Source of the DNA: Hypholoma sublateritium FD-334 SS-4
Taxonomy: Eukaryota; Basidiomycota; Agaricomycetes; Agaricales; Strophariaceae
Direction: 5' to 3'
NCBI GenBank assembly: GCA_000827495.1
Contig: KN817597.1
Span: 51,061 to 115,060, forward strand
DNA length: 64,000 bases
The notes beneath the pieces were generated by a model. The model ran no database searches, was not told where the DNA came from, and was given only the letters and a program-made list of their open reading frames with translations. The number at the start of each line of letters is the position of its first letter. Position 1 is the stretch's first letter. The position numbers and the translations under genes are program-made. Shown in pieces: positions 11,931 to 24,019 of this stretch.

Positions 11931-12842
11931 GATTCTGCTCAGCCCTGCCCACCAATTTTGAGCCAAACTTTCCCCAGAATAATAAACGACGCTAATATTG
12001 GCGTCCTGTATACGTTCAAAGCAGAATCGATTTGCGCCCATCCATAATCAACGCAATCACGACCCAATTTTCACGATGACCACCTGCAAGCTTTCTTATT
12101 TGATCGTTGTTTGCTTTCAATGTTGTACCGTTTGGCTTCTGGATTTTCTGGATTTTTCGGCGAAGACGTGCATGCTACACACTCATCGTGTGCGGTGCCA
12201 CAAGCTTTGCCATACATACCTACTTTTACTGCTAACAACCTAACTTTGAGTTATTGATTCTTATATACTGGAATGGAACGTCGTGCTTGTTGTACATGTT
12301 TAGTTTTACGTACCCGCGTTTTGTTGATGAGGCCGTTGAGGCAACATTGAGCCTTCGTCGACAGCAAGATCCCCGCTACCTTAGGTAGTGGGTCTTATCG
12401 AGTGGACCCTTTTCAAAATTGGCGGGCGTTTTGAATTCTTCCTTCTATGGTGCATTTTTCTCGCAGTCACGTTGGCTCCAGGCGTCCTAAGTAAAAAGTA
12501 TTAGTCTACTCAAAGTTAACTCAAAGTCAACTGCCAGTGCCTCCAAGAGTGCCCCCAAGAGTGCCCGTCAGGTGCTGTGGAGGAATTCAGACAAATCATG
12601 CCTGAAGGTAGTAGACAAGTACCTTGTAGAGAACTCAATATGAAGTACTTAGGTCCCTGGTCGATACCAAATAAATAAATAAGTAGAATTTGCGATCGAC
12701 AACTGAAGCCTGCCATTTGGAGTCCTATGCGATAATCTTTTGCCCCACCGACGCCTATTCTCTAAATCTTTTTCTGATTCTCATTATAGCTATACTTACT
12801 CTTATTTTCTTCTGAATCCTGATGTAGGGGCCCGACTCATAT
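11931..12842. other. Intergenic, no gene seen
   Basis: 3' flank of the permease gene. It contains a short palindrome near 12373 (CCGCTACCTTAGGTAGTGGG) and a small direct repeat, AAGAGTGCCC, near 12545 and 12557. No coding signal was found. Confidence 0.5.
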
Positions 12843-12920
12843 AAGTACCTTGCTAAAACGACGCGCATCCCGGGCGTACGTTAGTACGTCCGGGCTGCGC
12901 CAGTTTAAATAAGGTACTTG
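12843..12920. repeat. 78-bp imperfect inverted repeat (hairpin)
   Basis: The left arm 12843-12879 (starts AAGTACCTTGCTAAAACG, ends CCCGGGCGTAC) pairs with the right arm 12884-12920 (starts GTACGTCCGGGC, ends AAGGTACTTG). The arms are about 37 bp with a 4-bp loop (GTTA) and a few mismatches. It could be a small MITE or a foldback relic; no target duplication was recognised. Confidence 0.7.
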
Positions 12921-15900
12921 ATTCAGTATTTTGTAAAGGTCGGATCCGGCGGGCTGGCCCGTGGCCTATGGCCTGTGGCCTCGGCAGTACCGGTCGGCAT
13001 TATCCCGGTGGCTTACCCGCGCTAGCCAAACAGGACCTCACCCGCACCCAACCCGCACCGCGATTCCTTCCAGTTGTACTTGCGAGGCAGGGTTGTTCCC
13101 AGTACCCACAAGCTCTGCGGCGCCGCGCGTACGCGGAGCTTGTCGTCGCATACATTGAGCTCCGCTGCCCAGTGCAACTTTATGCCAGCCTCAAATGCTG
13201 CCAGCCTCTGCCATCATGGACTTCAATTCATGGACTTCAACCATGGCCGCAACTTCGACAGCGACACTGCACCGCACCGTTCCGCGTGATTCCCATTACC
13301 TGCAGTTCTGGCATGCGCGCCGAGCTCCGTCGCGCTCACGAGTCACGGTGTAGATGCGCCTAGCCGATGCCCCTGACGCTGAGGACGGAGCGGCGGGATC
13401 CAGTCCGCTTAGCCTGGAAACGTATTCGTAGGCGCTCCTCCGCAGCGAGGTGCACAGGCTATATCTCCTCGACGGGCACGACGGGCACTCCGCGCAATGA
13501 AGACGGTATCTGGTGTGCATCCCCCTTTTTTCGAAAATACCGCCGAGACGTGCTGAGTAATCCCATTGGATGCATACGCGAAGCATACTGACCTAAGTAT
13601 TTCTGCTTTCCAAAAGAGTAGTAATGTAATATATTTGCTCGCAGTACTTACTTAGGAGTACTTCGTGATAATGCGAAGTGTCGATTTGGCGATTGTTTGG
13701 CGATGACGGCAAATTTCAAAACTATTTATTGCGAGCGAAGCGAGCAATCTTCGGCTAAGGGTGGAACCAGGCAACAAACAAAGCCAAACTTTCCACAACC
13801 AAATTTTGGCGAAAATCCGCCGTTTCGTGACTGTTGGCCTTCTAGCGTAGTCTGCGCCTGCTCATTCCGTATAACACTCGACAGATAGTTAGTCCAGACC
13901 GTATACTTCCTATTTATCAAAAAAAATTGGGAATTTGGGCCTTTCCTGCTGCATCATTGCACTTTCCATTTGCAACACCACCTTCTCTCGAGTTAAGGCC
14001 ACACTGGCAGGTACGGATCGTCTCGTGCCTGCTTTTCTTCTCAGCTTATGGTCTTTATAGAGTCATTTTCAGTATCTACGACAGAATATGAAGGACTGGT
14101 ATGGCTATTGTGGAGGGGCAAGCGAGGTATGAGGCTCTGCTGACGTGTTCTGCGCGTCGCGTCGGTATGTACATGACGCGTCTGCGCCTCTTCATCCACT
14201 CCCTCGTCACCATCCCTCCCGTAAGAAGGTCATCGTTGAGCAAATGTCGTACAATTGGGATCTTTTGGGGCTTAGTACGATCCACATTCCTCCCCGAGAC
14301 CCCGCAAACCTCATATATGCGCTCAGGTGCTTCTGCACATATGACCACAGAGCAAATCCTTCCCCTCATTGTCGTCACATTTATTTTCATAAATATCAGT
14401 GAATATTTACATTCCTATGACTATGATGTACAACTACTTTGCGACTAGGATGGCGAAGCGAGCATTGCCCCCGCCGGTGGCGGTTACTTAATTTTACATA
14501 ACCTCTCGCCAACCTTGCGCCAACCTGTCGTTGTAGCCAGAGTTTGGTGAAAGTGCAATGAAATTGTTCAATTGTTCCACTTTACACGAATCCGTTGATG
14601 TATTACTGTAATCTGGAAGGCAGTCAAAGGAAGGCAGTCAGAATTACAATGTGCTCAAGCTTCAATGTGCGGTGCGGGTCTAGAAGCGGAGGTTAAACAA
14701 ATTGCTACTAATCAAGAATGCCGGAGAATTGCCGAGGCCACAGGCCAGGGGCCAGGGGCCAGGCCGCTGGACGCGACGTTCTCAGTATTTTGTACGCTAA
14801 ATACAATTAAATTTAATGCACGCTATATTTACGGGGAAATTTTTAGTCTGGACTTCAGGCAACCATAAGTCGACCTTCGTGGGGTAATACTCGAAAGTGA
14901 GGAAAGAGGTAGCGGGCTATGCCGGTGTTAGCCGGCCCTACGGCTTTATTAAGGGTTATAGGCGAGCCTGAAATTGGGCTGAGGTCGGTTGTTCGGCGGG
15001 AAAATACTGCATAGAAATTGGTTCCACGCGTCTTTTGTATTCAACTCGGCGCTTGAAGCTGAAGTTGAATCGGCGTTTTAATCATTAATGGTGTAAAGAC
15101 CAGCGCCACTGAGTCAGCAAATATCAACCCTCTCTTCGCGCACATGTGCTGCACTCTGTACGAATCATCAAAGACAGCTCCTTGGGTGAAGAATCTCGGA
15201 AGAACCTCAAAATAAATGCATGCTACCCACGTCGTGCGCTGTTGTACGGGAAAATAATTTCCGACCGGACATCGAGCGGTCGGCTAGGAGCTCGAGGCAT
15301 CACTGAGCGTTTCTCAGAACCTTCCCGACAGGCTCCCGACATGTTTCTACGTTTCCATCAACACCCTCGAAATTTTCTAGTGGCCTCCTCCATCATAATC
15401 TGGAGCTATCATTACACAATGTACGTCTGGGGTGTTAGGGTGTGTACGGTTGACAGTCAGACAACGGCTCGAGCCTGTATTTACGGTACAGCGTGAGCGA
15501 ATCGCGCTTAGCCCCCAAATCAGGCTTGACCAGGCTTGACCGCCTTTCGTCTTCATCTAGGCACGTCAGAAATTCTCTGAAGCAGCTGTCCAAACATCAT
15601 CGCATTCATCAACTTTCGCTGCACTGGGGACTTAACCTTGCTGGCTCGCTTGACGCTATACATATGCTGGCATTGAATTATTCGCGTCCATGTGTGCGAC
15701 ACAAGGCTCGCATAGTATGTGGGTCGTGCGCGATCTGTTGTACCTATGAAGCGACTATAAACCTGGCATTGCTCAGCCAATTCTTGGCTCTCTTTCCGTG
15801 GAAAGTCACCTCGTAGCAAAAATCATGCCAACAACTCGATTTAAAGTAAACCATTCCAACAAAAGGTTTAGAGTCTTCGGAATGGGGACTGGCACTCCCA

Positions 15901-17232
15901 TCACTGTTGGCGACCCAAGAGCGTTTGTGCATCTGAAATTGCTTGTCGGGACTCGGGAGTCGGTTCCGGGTGACCTCTTTCGCTGACATGAACGGCGCAC
16001 CGCCCTAAAGACCGAAAAGGGCGTCACAGGATACCGCAACTCGGCCTTCATCGACTTCTGCCGACAGCTCGTGGGCCACGATGTGTAGAGCGCGCGCTGG
16101 ACATTCTGTTTATTCCCTCTATTCTGGATATCATCTTTGCATCAAATGACTAGATCTTTCGCTCACAACATGTTCTTTTCCTGAGGGTAATAGCCAAAGA
16201 CTGCAGCTCGAATCTCGTGGCGTAACTTCGACCCGTGGTCTGCAGGCTCGATTCGATTCAAACGAGCGGCAGCAAAGCGCAAGTTCCACTGCGATTTACT
16301 TGATAGAGACAGATAGAGACCCCACCATGCTGCTGCGTTCCTGAAGTGGGATGATTTGTCCCGCAACAACTGCATTCAGTCAAGAAACACCGGGAGACAG
16401 TCCAGAAGGCTGAAATTGGCAACATAAAAGTCCGAGTCGGAGACCGATTTCCAACCTTTTCAAGTACCGTCTTTCATCACAATATCGCATGACGTGCTTG
16501 ATTCTACCTAGCTCCCAGGTACCAGGGCCTGACTGCGACACTGAAGGCTTTGAGCGTACCGAGTCTGGCTTATCTTTCAAAAGTCCGAGAAGGAAAGCAT
16601 TCAAAATCCCCACAACCAGCTTATTTTTGAGCGTCCGAGCGCTGCGCAGTCCTAGTTATGTAGGAATATGTTCTATGCTCGTCCTTGTTCATTCAATTCA
16701 CGTCCTTCCATCCCGTCTAGGACAGTATTGAAGGCATAAGGCTGGTATATTCGAGGAGTTTCGTATGTGATTTACTAGCAGTATTTGGTCACTCCCGCGA
16801 TTGTGCTTGATTTATGCGAGCAGGCTCATTCTGGACTTTACTGCTCCTTCTTCCGCCCAACACAACGGTATTCATCAAGGAGACTCGGTCCGAAGTGGAA
16901 AACGAGAACCAGAGCCACGGACTCGGGTATGTCTGGTGATGGGACATATCGGGTAAAATATCTGCTTGCGTGACCAGCTGGCAGCTGCACGCCGCTCCGG
17001 GCAGTAAGTGCTGACTGCAAAAGATTACTCAATTCTCCAGTCTCCACTGGTCCACCAGTCACCCATTGCGTTAGCTTGAGTGCGCTTTTCGGGCATGGTT
17101 TATCACACATGCAAAATGAAGACAGCGTGAAAGAGTCAAGGTGGCACAATTGTGGCACAAAGTTGAAACATAGTAAGCCTGGCTTTATTTGTATTTTATG
17201 TCCTTATCATATCCTTGGGTTTTAACAAACAG
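12921..17232. other. Gene-free stretch
   Basis: No gene could be supported. AGTACTTA/TAAGTACT-type motifs recur (for example 12648 and 13647). Many short frames exist on both strands but none has a recognisable domain, convincing introns or length above about 130 codons. The stretch may contain old, unrecognisable transposon sequence. Confidence 0.5.
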
Positions 17233-17405
17233 GCCGCGGTTTCGACCCAGTTTCAACAAGCACTGCTAATGCTCGGATTTTAGCTGGTGCGAGCTTTGCT
17301 CCCCATTTAAACCGTACTTTCACAGAATTTAAAGCTGATGGTGCGATGTTCAAGGAGATTGACGGGAAGACCACGGAGACATTCGAAGCCGCGCATCGTG
17401 TTTAG
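17233..17405 (+). pseudogene. Possible orphan terminal exon, unidentified
   Basis: An open frame of about 57 codons follows a possible acceptor (AACAAACAG at 17224-17232) and ends in TAG at 17403-17405. It reads GRGFDPVSTSTANARILAG... and ends FEAAHRV. The composition looks protein-like and differs from the surrounding spacer, but no upstream exon or start could be found and the family is not recognised. It may be a relic of a duplicated gene. Confidence 0.3.
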
Positions 17406-19684
17406 ACGATACATGACGAATAATTGGCTATGAATACTATACTCGTCACACACTGACACTTGAACTTCACCCAGCTCGATGTCATGATATGCATTTGACT
17501 ACCAGTACCGAAAGTCAATTCTTTGGATAGCCGGGCTCCATGCTCATGCCCACAGTAAACACATGGACCGAACGAGCGATTCAGGCGAAACAAGCCAGTT
17601 TACACTTGGGGAATCGAGGTGATGTCATGTGTAAGTATCTCGTGTAGTTGACCATCAGAGATCCTCACGAATTCGCGAGGTGACGAGACGATGGCAGCTG
17701 GCCTGTGGCGAATGCCGAAAATACATACAACAGAAGCTGCTCGCTAAAAGGAATGAGGATCCCGGCTGGACGATTGACATGATAAGGCGTGGGTGGCAAG
17801 GCGCGAGGGTGCGTGTGTGCGCGTGCGGGGAGCCCGGGGCGTCGGAGACACACGACGCCGAAGGAGATGGACGGTCTTCGAATGCCCGCAAGGGGTTGGA
17901 AGGAGGCAGCGGATGCGAACGTGCTATTCAAATACGACGGCCAGGCGCGGCCCACACTGCGCAGTCGCCGGTGAAAGAGGCGTGACTGGAGGTATGTATC
18001 ACCGCAAGGCGATGTCAGATGTCGGTTAGGGACAATACAGACACGATGAATTGTCTGGCGCTCCATCCAACTTCTCCATATAATAATGGGAACATCAAGG
18101 AAGGCCGTCTGGAACCAGCAACGACGCACGCCTGCGCACGTTCACCTATGCATTGGAGTGAGAACCCGAATCAATTTTGAGGCGACGATATTTTTATGAC
18201 TTTCCCAGTTCCTCAGATCACCGTCTAAACTTTGGGCGAACTGTGAACCGGTCACGGTGTGTGTATCTGGGGGAATGTTCACTTGTCCCCTCACTAGCAG
18301 AAGATGTGATACTTGCTATCACCGCTGCTTCTCGCTGCTTGAAGGTGCGTGCGCCGCACAGGCAGGTCTGGTCTGTGCACATGGGGGCACCCATGGGGAA
18401 GCAGGACTCAATATCGGACAAAGTATTGTCTATTTGTTAGCGGTGGCCCGACACTCTGGGAGCGTCTGGATTGCTATGTCATGTCACAGCAAATGAAGCG
18501 GGGTAAGCACTGGAGCAATCTTGCTCTGCATCTGCGCATCTCGACAGCCGCAGTGCCTCTGCAGATAACGATATCGCTCGCCGGATGGAAAGATAAGGTG
18601 CGCCGCTGTTGCTCTCCGCGCACAGCGCACCTCGCATGAAAGGCGGGCACGCACGCACGCACGTACTTATCTTTGGAAGCTCCAACACGCGCCCGGGCAG
18701 CCCCACCCTGTCCTGCGCTCCAGCTGCTCAGGTCCCCGAGCGCTGGGCAGTTGCTGTTTGTTCAGCCGTCTTTGACACTGACAGCGCAGATAGCCGCCCC
18801 TGGCGCCACATCCGAGCCAGCGCCCGGCAACCCAAGCAGCCATAGAGCGATAAGTAATAATATGTTTCCTATCGCCGTTGTACCACAATACAAAGGAAAT
18901 AATACAACTGCGGTGTCACCGGTCGCCGGTGAAAGGTGTGCAATTTTATTGGCCGGTGGGTCTCATCAATGTTCAGTTGTCGGGAGATAATATTGACGTT
19001 GCAGGCGCGCGTGCGCGTGCTAGGCGCTCGTCTACTGATGGGTGACCAGTGTGCATCAGCAGAGCATCATTTCGCGAACAAGAGGCAGCGTACAATCACG
19101 CCCACAGCCGCCTTGAACGCATTCAACAAGTAGCCGCCCAAATAATATTAATGATAAGCCCCGATATGCGTGAAACACGCAGCGCACAGCCGTACGGCGT
19201 AGAGACAAAGAAAAGACCTAACAAATGCATAGAATCACATACACACATACGCAATCCGCTGTCGGGCCTATCCTACATGGCGCGCTATAGCGCGCGACGC
19301 ACCTCCATGCGGAAAGCACATTGCCTGCGCGCGTCCAATGGCGCTCCGGCGCAGCGCAGATAATGAGCGAGCGGAACCTCTTGACCATATCATGAGGCCC
19401 ACACTGCAAGATCCGGGACGCTTTTGAGTTTAGCTTACTGAACAATTTCGCAGACACGCGCCGGGCGATGGGGCCTGTGGTATGCATACTGCCCATCGAT
19501 AAGGCGGATTAGAGGACTAGTGACGACGGAGCTACTGAGGGGACACGGAGCTCGCGCCGGACGCCGCGCCGCGTCACGATGATATCATGGACGCCTGCCC
19601 GCGGGCGCGCGTGCAGGCTTGGCTGGGCGCCTAAGCGCTTAGCATTTAACACACACACTGCTTGACGTGCTGCGTGTGATCGGG
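17406..19684. other. Gene-free, increasingly GC-rich spacer
   Basis: No gene seen. Base composition rises sharply in G+C from about 17.8 kb. A short ACGC microsatellite lies at about 18648-18664. Open frames here are a by-product of high GC content and have no domain signature. Confidence 0.45.
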
Positions 19685-20620
19685 CCCGCGCGTCTGTCAC
19701 AGCTGTTGGGAATGGGAACGCGTCGCGAGCGAGGGCCTCCGCGGACGCGGGGGCGGACGCGCGGGGTGGCTAATTATATTTATACGCACCCGGCGCCGGC
19801 GCTGTGCAGGTGTCTGCGCGGGGGCGTGCGCGGGCGACAGCGGCTGTCAGTGCGCTGTGGCAAGGCGTCGACGCGCACGGAGCGCCGGGACGACGGCGCT
19901 TGCGTTTAGGGATGCGGGTGCGCGTCGGGCGCCAGATAGCATTGGTCCCTGGAGAACATCGATCCCTGAAGAACTAGGGCCGCGGGCGCACCCGCGCGCG
20001 GATCCGATGTGCGCTTAGCGCCTAGCGCCAACGTTTACAGATGGACGTGCCGCAATGACGCGATCGAATCGCCATCCGATACCGAGCCCGCGCGTTTGTC
20101 TGCAAGGTATACACCAACGCACCGCGCCCGATCGAGGGTCTCCTCCGCGGGCCTGCGTGCGCTAATAATACGCACGCGGCGCCAGACGAGCTGTGCACTG
20201 TCTGCGCGGCGGCGTGGACGTGGCGTGCGCGGGCGACAGCGGCTGTCGATGCGCTGTGGCACGCCATCAACGAAGGTGGAGCGCCCGGACGACGGCGCTT
20301 TCCTTCATAGTTACGGGCGCCAGATAATACTGGGTTGGAGAACTAGGGCCGCGGGCGCGGATCCGACGTGCGCTTGGGGGCGCTTGGCGCTTAGCGCTAG
20401 CGTCTGCGGATGGACGTGCCGCAGAGACACCGCACCCCATATCGGTCCCGCGCGTCGTCTATCTACCTATGCCCCCAACCCCGCCGCTCCGCGCGCCCGA
20501 TCGAGGGCTCCTCCGCGGCCGCGTCGGACGCGCGGGAGGTGCGTGCGTGCGTGCGTGCGGCTGGACACTATAAATACGCACCCGGCGCCAGACGCGCTGC
20601 GCGTGTAAGTATGCGCGCAG
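19685..20620. repeat. Tandem repeat A, units of about 360-400 bp, 2.5 copies
   Basis: Three units begin with CCCGCGCG near 19685, 20086 and 20446. Shared landmarks in order are an AT-rich block followed by ACGCACSCGGCGCC (19771-19794, 20164-20182, 20567-20588), the small palindrome GACAGCGGCTGTC (about 19836 and 20232), GGCGCCAGATA, GAACTAGGGCCGCGGGCGC and GGATCCGAYGTGCGCTT (about 19999 and 20359). The third unit stops after the AT-rich block. The unit is diverged between copies, so this is an old array. No coding potential is apparent. Confidence 0.8.
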
Positions 20621-20744
20621 GACACCCGCGCGGAGTCCTCGGTGCGGGACGAGGAGGGGCTCCGAGATTGATACTGGGCCGGTGCGGGGCGGCGCCGGGG
20701 GTTATCAGCGATGGTTGGGTTGGAGGTGTGCAGCAGCATCTCCG

Positions 20745-21905
20745 CTCGGCGGACATCCTCTGGGGAACGAACAAAATGGAGGACGCCGCCCAGCGACTCG
20801 GCCTCATAGATGCGGGGCGTGTGCGGATACTACTGTGTGTGCAGCAGCTCCACCGCGCGTTGTTCGTTCCCCGTAAGCACATGGGGTGGGGTAGTGCAGT
20901 GCATCTGGGGAACGAACAAGGCGAGATGGGCGCCCAGCGGCTCGGTTTGAATAATAGGACAGCTCCGCTTCCTCGACAAGGCGACTGCGCACATCTGTTA
21001 TGGTACTTGTTCCATTAAACATGAGACGAACAACGCGGAGAGCGCCCAGTTGATAGACCTGCCCGAGAAGGCGGCGGCGCGTCTATTCGCGGTGTTGTTA
21101 GCTTGCCAAGACTCCCGGGAGGGAGATGAAGAGAGATATCAATTATAATTCCCCGCCTGATGATGATGCATGGACGGAAGTTAACAGGCCTGGTGGAGCG
21201 TCGAAGCTTGGGCGGGTGCTTCCGGGGACGAGCACCGCAGGCAGAAGTTAACGCGACGCGCCCAGTGGCTTGGGCTAATAGAAATTAATAGAACAGTTCT
21301 ACCAACCGCCAGAGAAGGCGACCGCGCGTCTATTAATGACGGTATTTGGACGGTTCGAGGCACCCAGCGGCCCGGTTAATAGCCCAGCGCCCGAGAGGGA
21401 GGCGGTGCGTCTATTCACGACGAAATGGGCTTTGCCAAGGCGTCACGGTGCACGCAGATAAATAGACGCGCCGACATGAACAGTACCCGTTCCGTGCATC
21501 CGGGGCACGCGCACCCGCATGACGCGACCCGTTAATAGACCAGCCCGAGAAGGCGACCGCGCCCATTCACGGCGCGCTACTACCACAGACGCACCGTGCA
21601 TCCGGGGAACGAAGGCAGCAGATGACGCGCCCAGCGGCTTGGGCTAATAGAAGGTCATAGAGCACCCCCGAGAAGGAGGCAGCGCGTCTATCTACGATGA
21701 TCCTATAATTGTTCTGCTCAAGAAAGCGACCGCGTCTGCTCACCGCGCGCGCGCTGCGTTCAGACGCACCGGCATGGACAATGGGCGTGCGTCCGGGACA
21801 CGAACACCCCGCAGGCAAACAGACGCGCCCAGCGGCTTGGGTTAATAGAAGGTCATAGCGCACTCCCCGAGAAGGCGACCGCGCGTCTATTCCGAGTCCT
21901 GATGA
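20745..21905. repeat. Degenerate repeat array B, about 8 copies
   Basis: A composite motif recurs at irregular spacing of about 105-215 bp: CATCYGGGGAACGAA, then GACGCGCCCAGCGGCTTGGG, then TAATAGAAGGTCATAG, then CCGAGAAGGCGACCGCGCGTCTATT. The CGCCCAGYG part occurs near 20785, 20931, 21043, 21256, 21364, 21627 and 21825, with a variant near 21520. The two best-matching units are those at 21627 and 21825. No protein signature was seen in any frame. Confidence 0.75.
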
Positions 21906-22084
21906 GCGAGCGAGGCTCTGCCAAGCCATCCCGGACGCCCGAAGGGCGGCGGTGATGTGTATCGATATCAATCCGCATCGCGAGTCGCCGCCAGCGGAAG
22001 CCCCGCTCGCCGGTTCGAAGCATGGATAGACACAAGCTTCGACGCTGATGCCTTGGCGAAACCCAATGCACGCCACGTGAAGCA

Positions 22085-22600
22085 GAATGGGTAGATAGGT
22101 TAAGGTAGGTTAAGGTTGGCCATCGAGCTTCCGCATGCGAACAAGGCAGCGCTAGCCCGTGACGCAGTGGCGCCCCGGCGCTAGCGTGATGCCTTGGCAG
22201 CGCACCCCAGAGTGCGCACCCTGTTGCGGCCGTGCATCCCTCCTCTCCTCGGGGCGGGTCCGGGTCCAGCCGAGCGCGTTGAGCTCGTAGCATCGCTGCG
22301 GGGACAGTGGCGCACGGTGCACCGGCGCTAGCGTGATGCCTTGGCACTCGAAGCCAAATGCATCGTCGTATCCTATTCCTATTCCTATTCCTGTCCTCCC
22401 TCGCGAAGCGTCCAGCCGAGCGCGTTAACGCAGGTCGGCCTTCCTCCCACCGCCCAGCTTGCGACGCATGGTGCCACGGCCTTGGCAGGAGCCAACTTTA
22501 CCCAACTTTACCCTCGCGGAGGACCCTCTCGGAGGAGGACCCTGCGGCGCCCCGGCGCCCGAGTAGCATACCGTAACCCAACCTAACCTTGCTGTGCCGT
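22085..22600. repeat. 146-bp duplication and short simple repeats
   Basis: CCGGCGCTAGCGTGATGCCT occurs at 22175 and 22322, and GTCCAGCCGAGCGCGTT at 22264 and 22410, showing a tandem duplication with a period of about 146 bp. Nearby are TAGGTTAAGG doublets (about 22095-22118), a CCTATT microsatellite (about 22368-22396) and a doubled CCAACTTTAC (about 22493). Confidence 0.75.
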
Positions 22601-24019
22601 CGATCGATGGATGTCGTGACGGATGCCCAGAGAAAGTAATTAATTAGCGCACTCGGCGCGTTGGAAGCGCGCGGGGCTGTTCGCGTTGGTGCTCCGGGGC
22701 GGAGGTGACAAGAGGTGACAGGACAGGGAGGGTGAAACGCGAAAGGGCGGGCCGGCGGCGGGTGGTTGGGTGCGCGCTGCGTCGGTGCACCCGGCTGCAC
22801 CGCGATGCGACGCCGGCCTGTGCACGCCGGTACACGGCGCGCCGCGGTGCACGGCCGTCTGGAGCGTGCGTGCGTGCGCTGTGCGTCGTGCCACATATCT
22901 ACAATCCGCCACCTGCGTGCGCCCGCTGCCCTGTCCTCCTCCTTGTCCTCCGCGCCTTGTCCCCGGCCTTGTACTCCACCCACCGATCCCGGCGCAAGAC
23001 CCAACAGACGTTCCGGCCCCGCACGGGCGCGCTCGGGACGCGCGGTTATATATAACGCGCAACAATAATGACACGCCCACCGCAATAATAATACACGCAC
23101 GGCGAATCTATGTACGTCGGAGGTGCGTCGCGCGCGGGAGGGCCCGGCGGCGCGATCGCGACGGGGAGGGAGGGAGGGATGGGGATGCGGGAAGGGGGTG
23201 CGGTGTTTCGTGACGGTGGGGCCCGCATGCAAGACTCGGACGCGGACGCGGAAGGAGGTGGGGAGGGGTGTGAGGGAGCGCGGCGGGGCCCGCCGCTGCG
23301 GTGGCTGGGGCGCCCTATTCCAGCGCATTTGCGCATGGTGGTGGCCGGGCGCGCAGCGGGTGCCTGTGGCGCGGTGCGCTGGCCGCCTTTTGAATGGCAC
23401 GCTGAATGGGCCACACGCTTACACGCCGTGCCCGGGGCGCACACGTATCCACAACAAACACACCGGCTTTCTAGACACTCCGCCCGCGGGCGTTACGTCC
23501 ACGGACGAGGCACCGCAGCGCACGTTCGCGTCGCCGGCCCAGGGGTGCGCGGTGCGCTCGCTTGCGCGCACTCGTGTCCGGCGTCGATTCGCAATGTCGT
23601 CGCGTAGGCTATGAATAGCGCGCGGCCCTGCAGCGCGGCGGGCGGGTGGTTAATTGTGCGAGCGTGCCGATCGCGGGCGTGGTGCTGGGATCGCCGCGCG
23701 GTGGGCCTCGGGAGGGCGTGCGTGCGCGGGGCGTGGCACGGCCGTGGACGTCCCGTCCTCGGACGCACGGCTAAATATAGCGGGGTGCGTTGGGGTGGGG
23801 ACGGACGGCGCCGCGCCAAGGCCCGTGCGGACGAGTGAGGCAGGCGGCGCGCCTATTTGGGCCCCAGCTCCCATCGGGAGGGGGGGTGTGACACCGTGAC
23901 GGGGCTGGCTGGGATCGAGATTGATTGCAAACAAGAGTCAATGATCAGCCGTATTTAGATGCCCCCCGTTCAGTTCATTTTTCAACCGCCCATGGCTGCC
24001 CTCTGCTGCTGACCCAGCG
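22601..24019. other. GC-rich spacer upstream of the 24.0-kb gene
   Basis: Very GC-rich, with no gene supported. The long frames on both strands (up to 300 codons) are Arg/Pro/Ala-rich composition artefacts. AT-rich TATA-like blocks stand out near 23045 (TTATATATAACG) and 23771 (CTAAATATAG). They resemble the blocks in repeat array A. Confidence 0.45.

Noticed and set aside
22095..22118. TAGGTTAAGG doublet as telomeric sequence
   Set aside because: Does not match the TTAGGG telomere repeat usual in fungi and is only two units long.
22498..23400. 300-codon minus-strand frame in the GC-rich spacer
   Set aside because: Arg/Pro/His-rich with equally long frames in other phases and strands; no signature.
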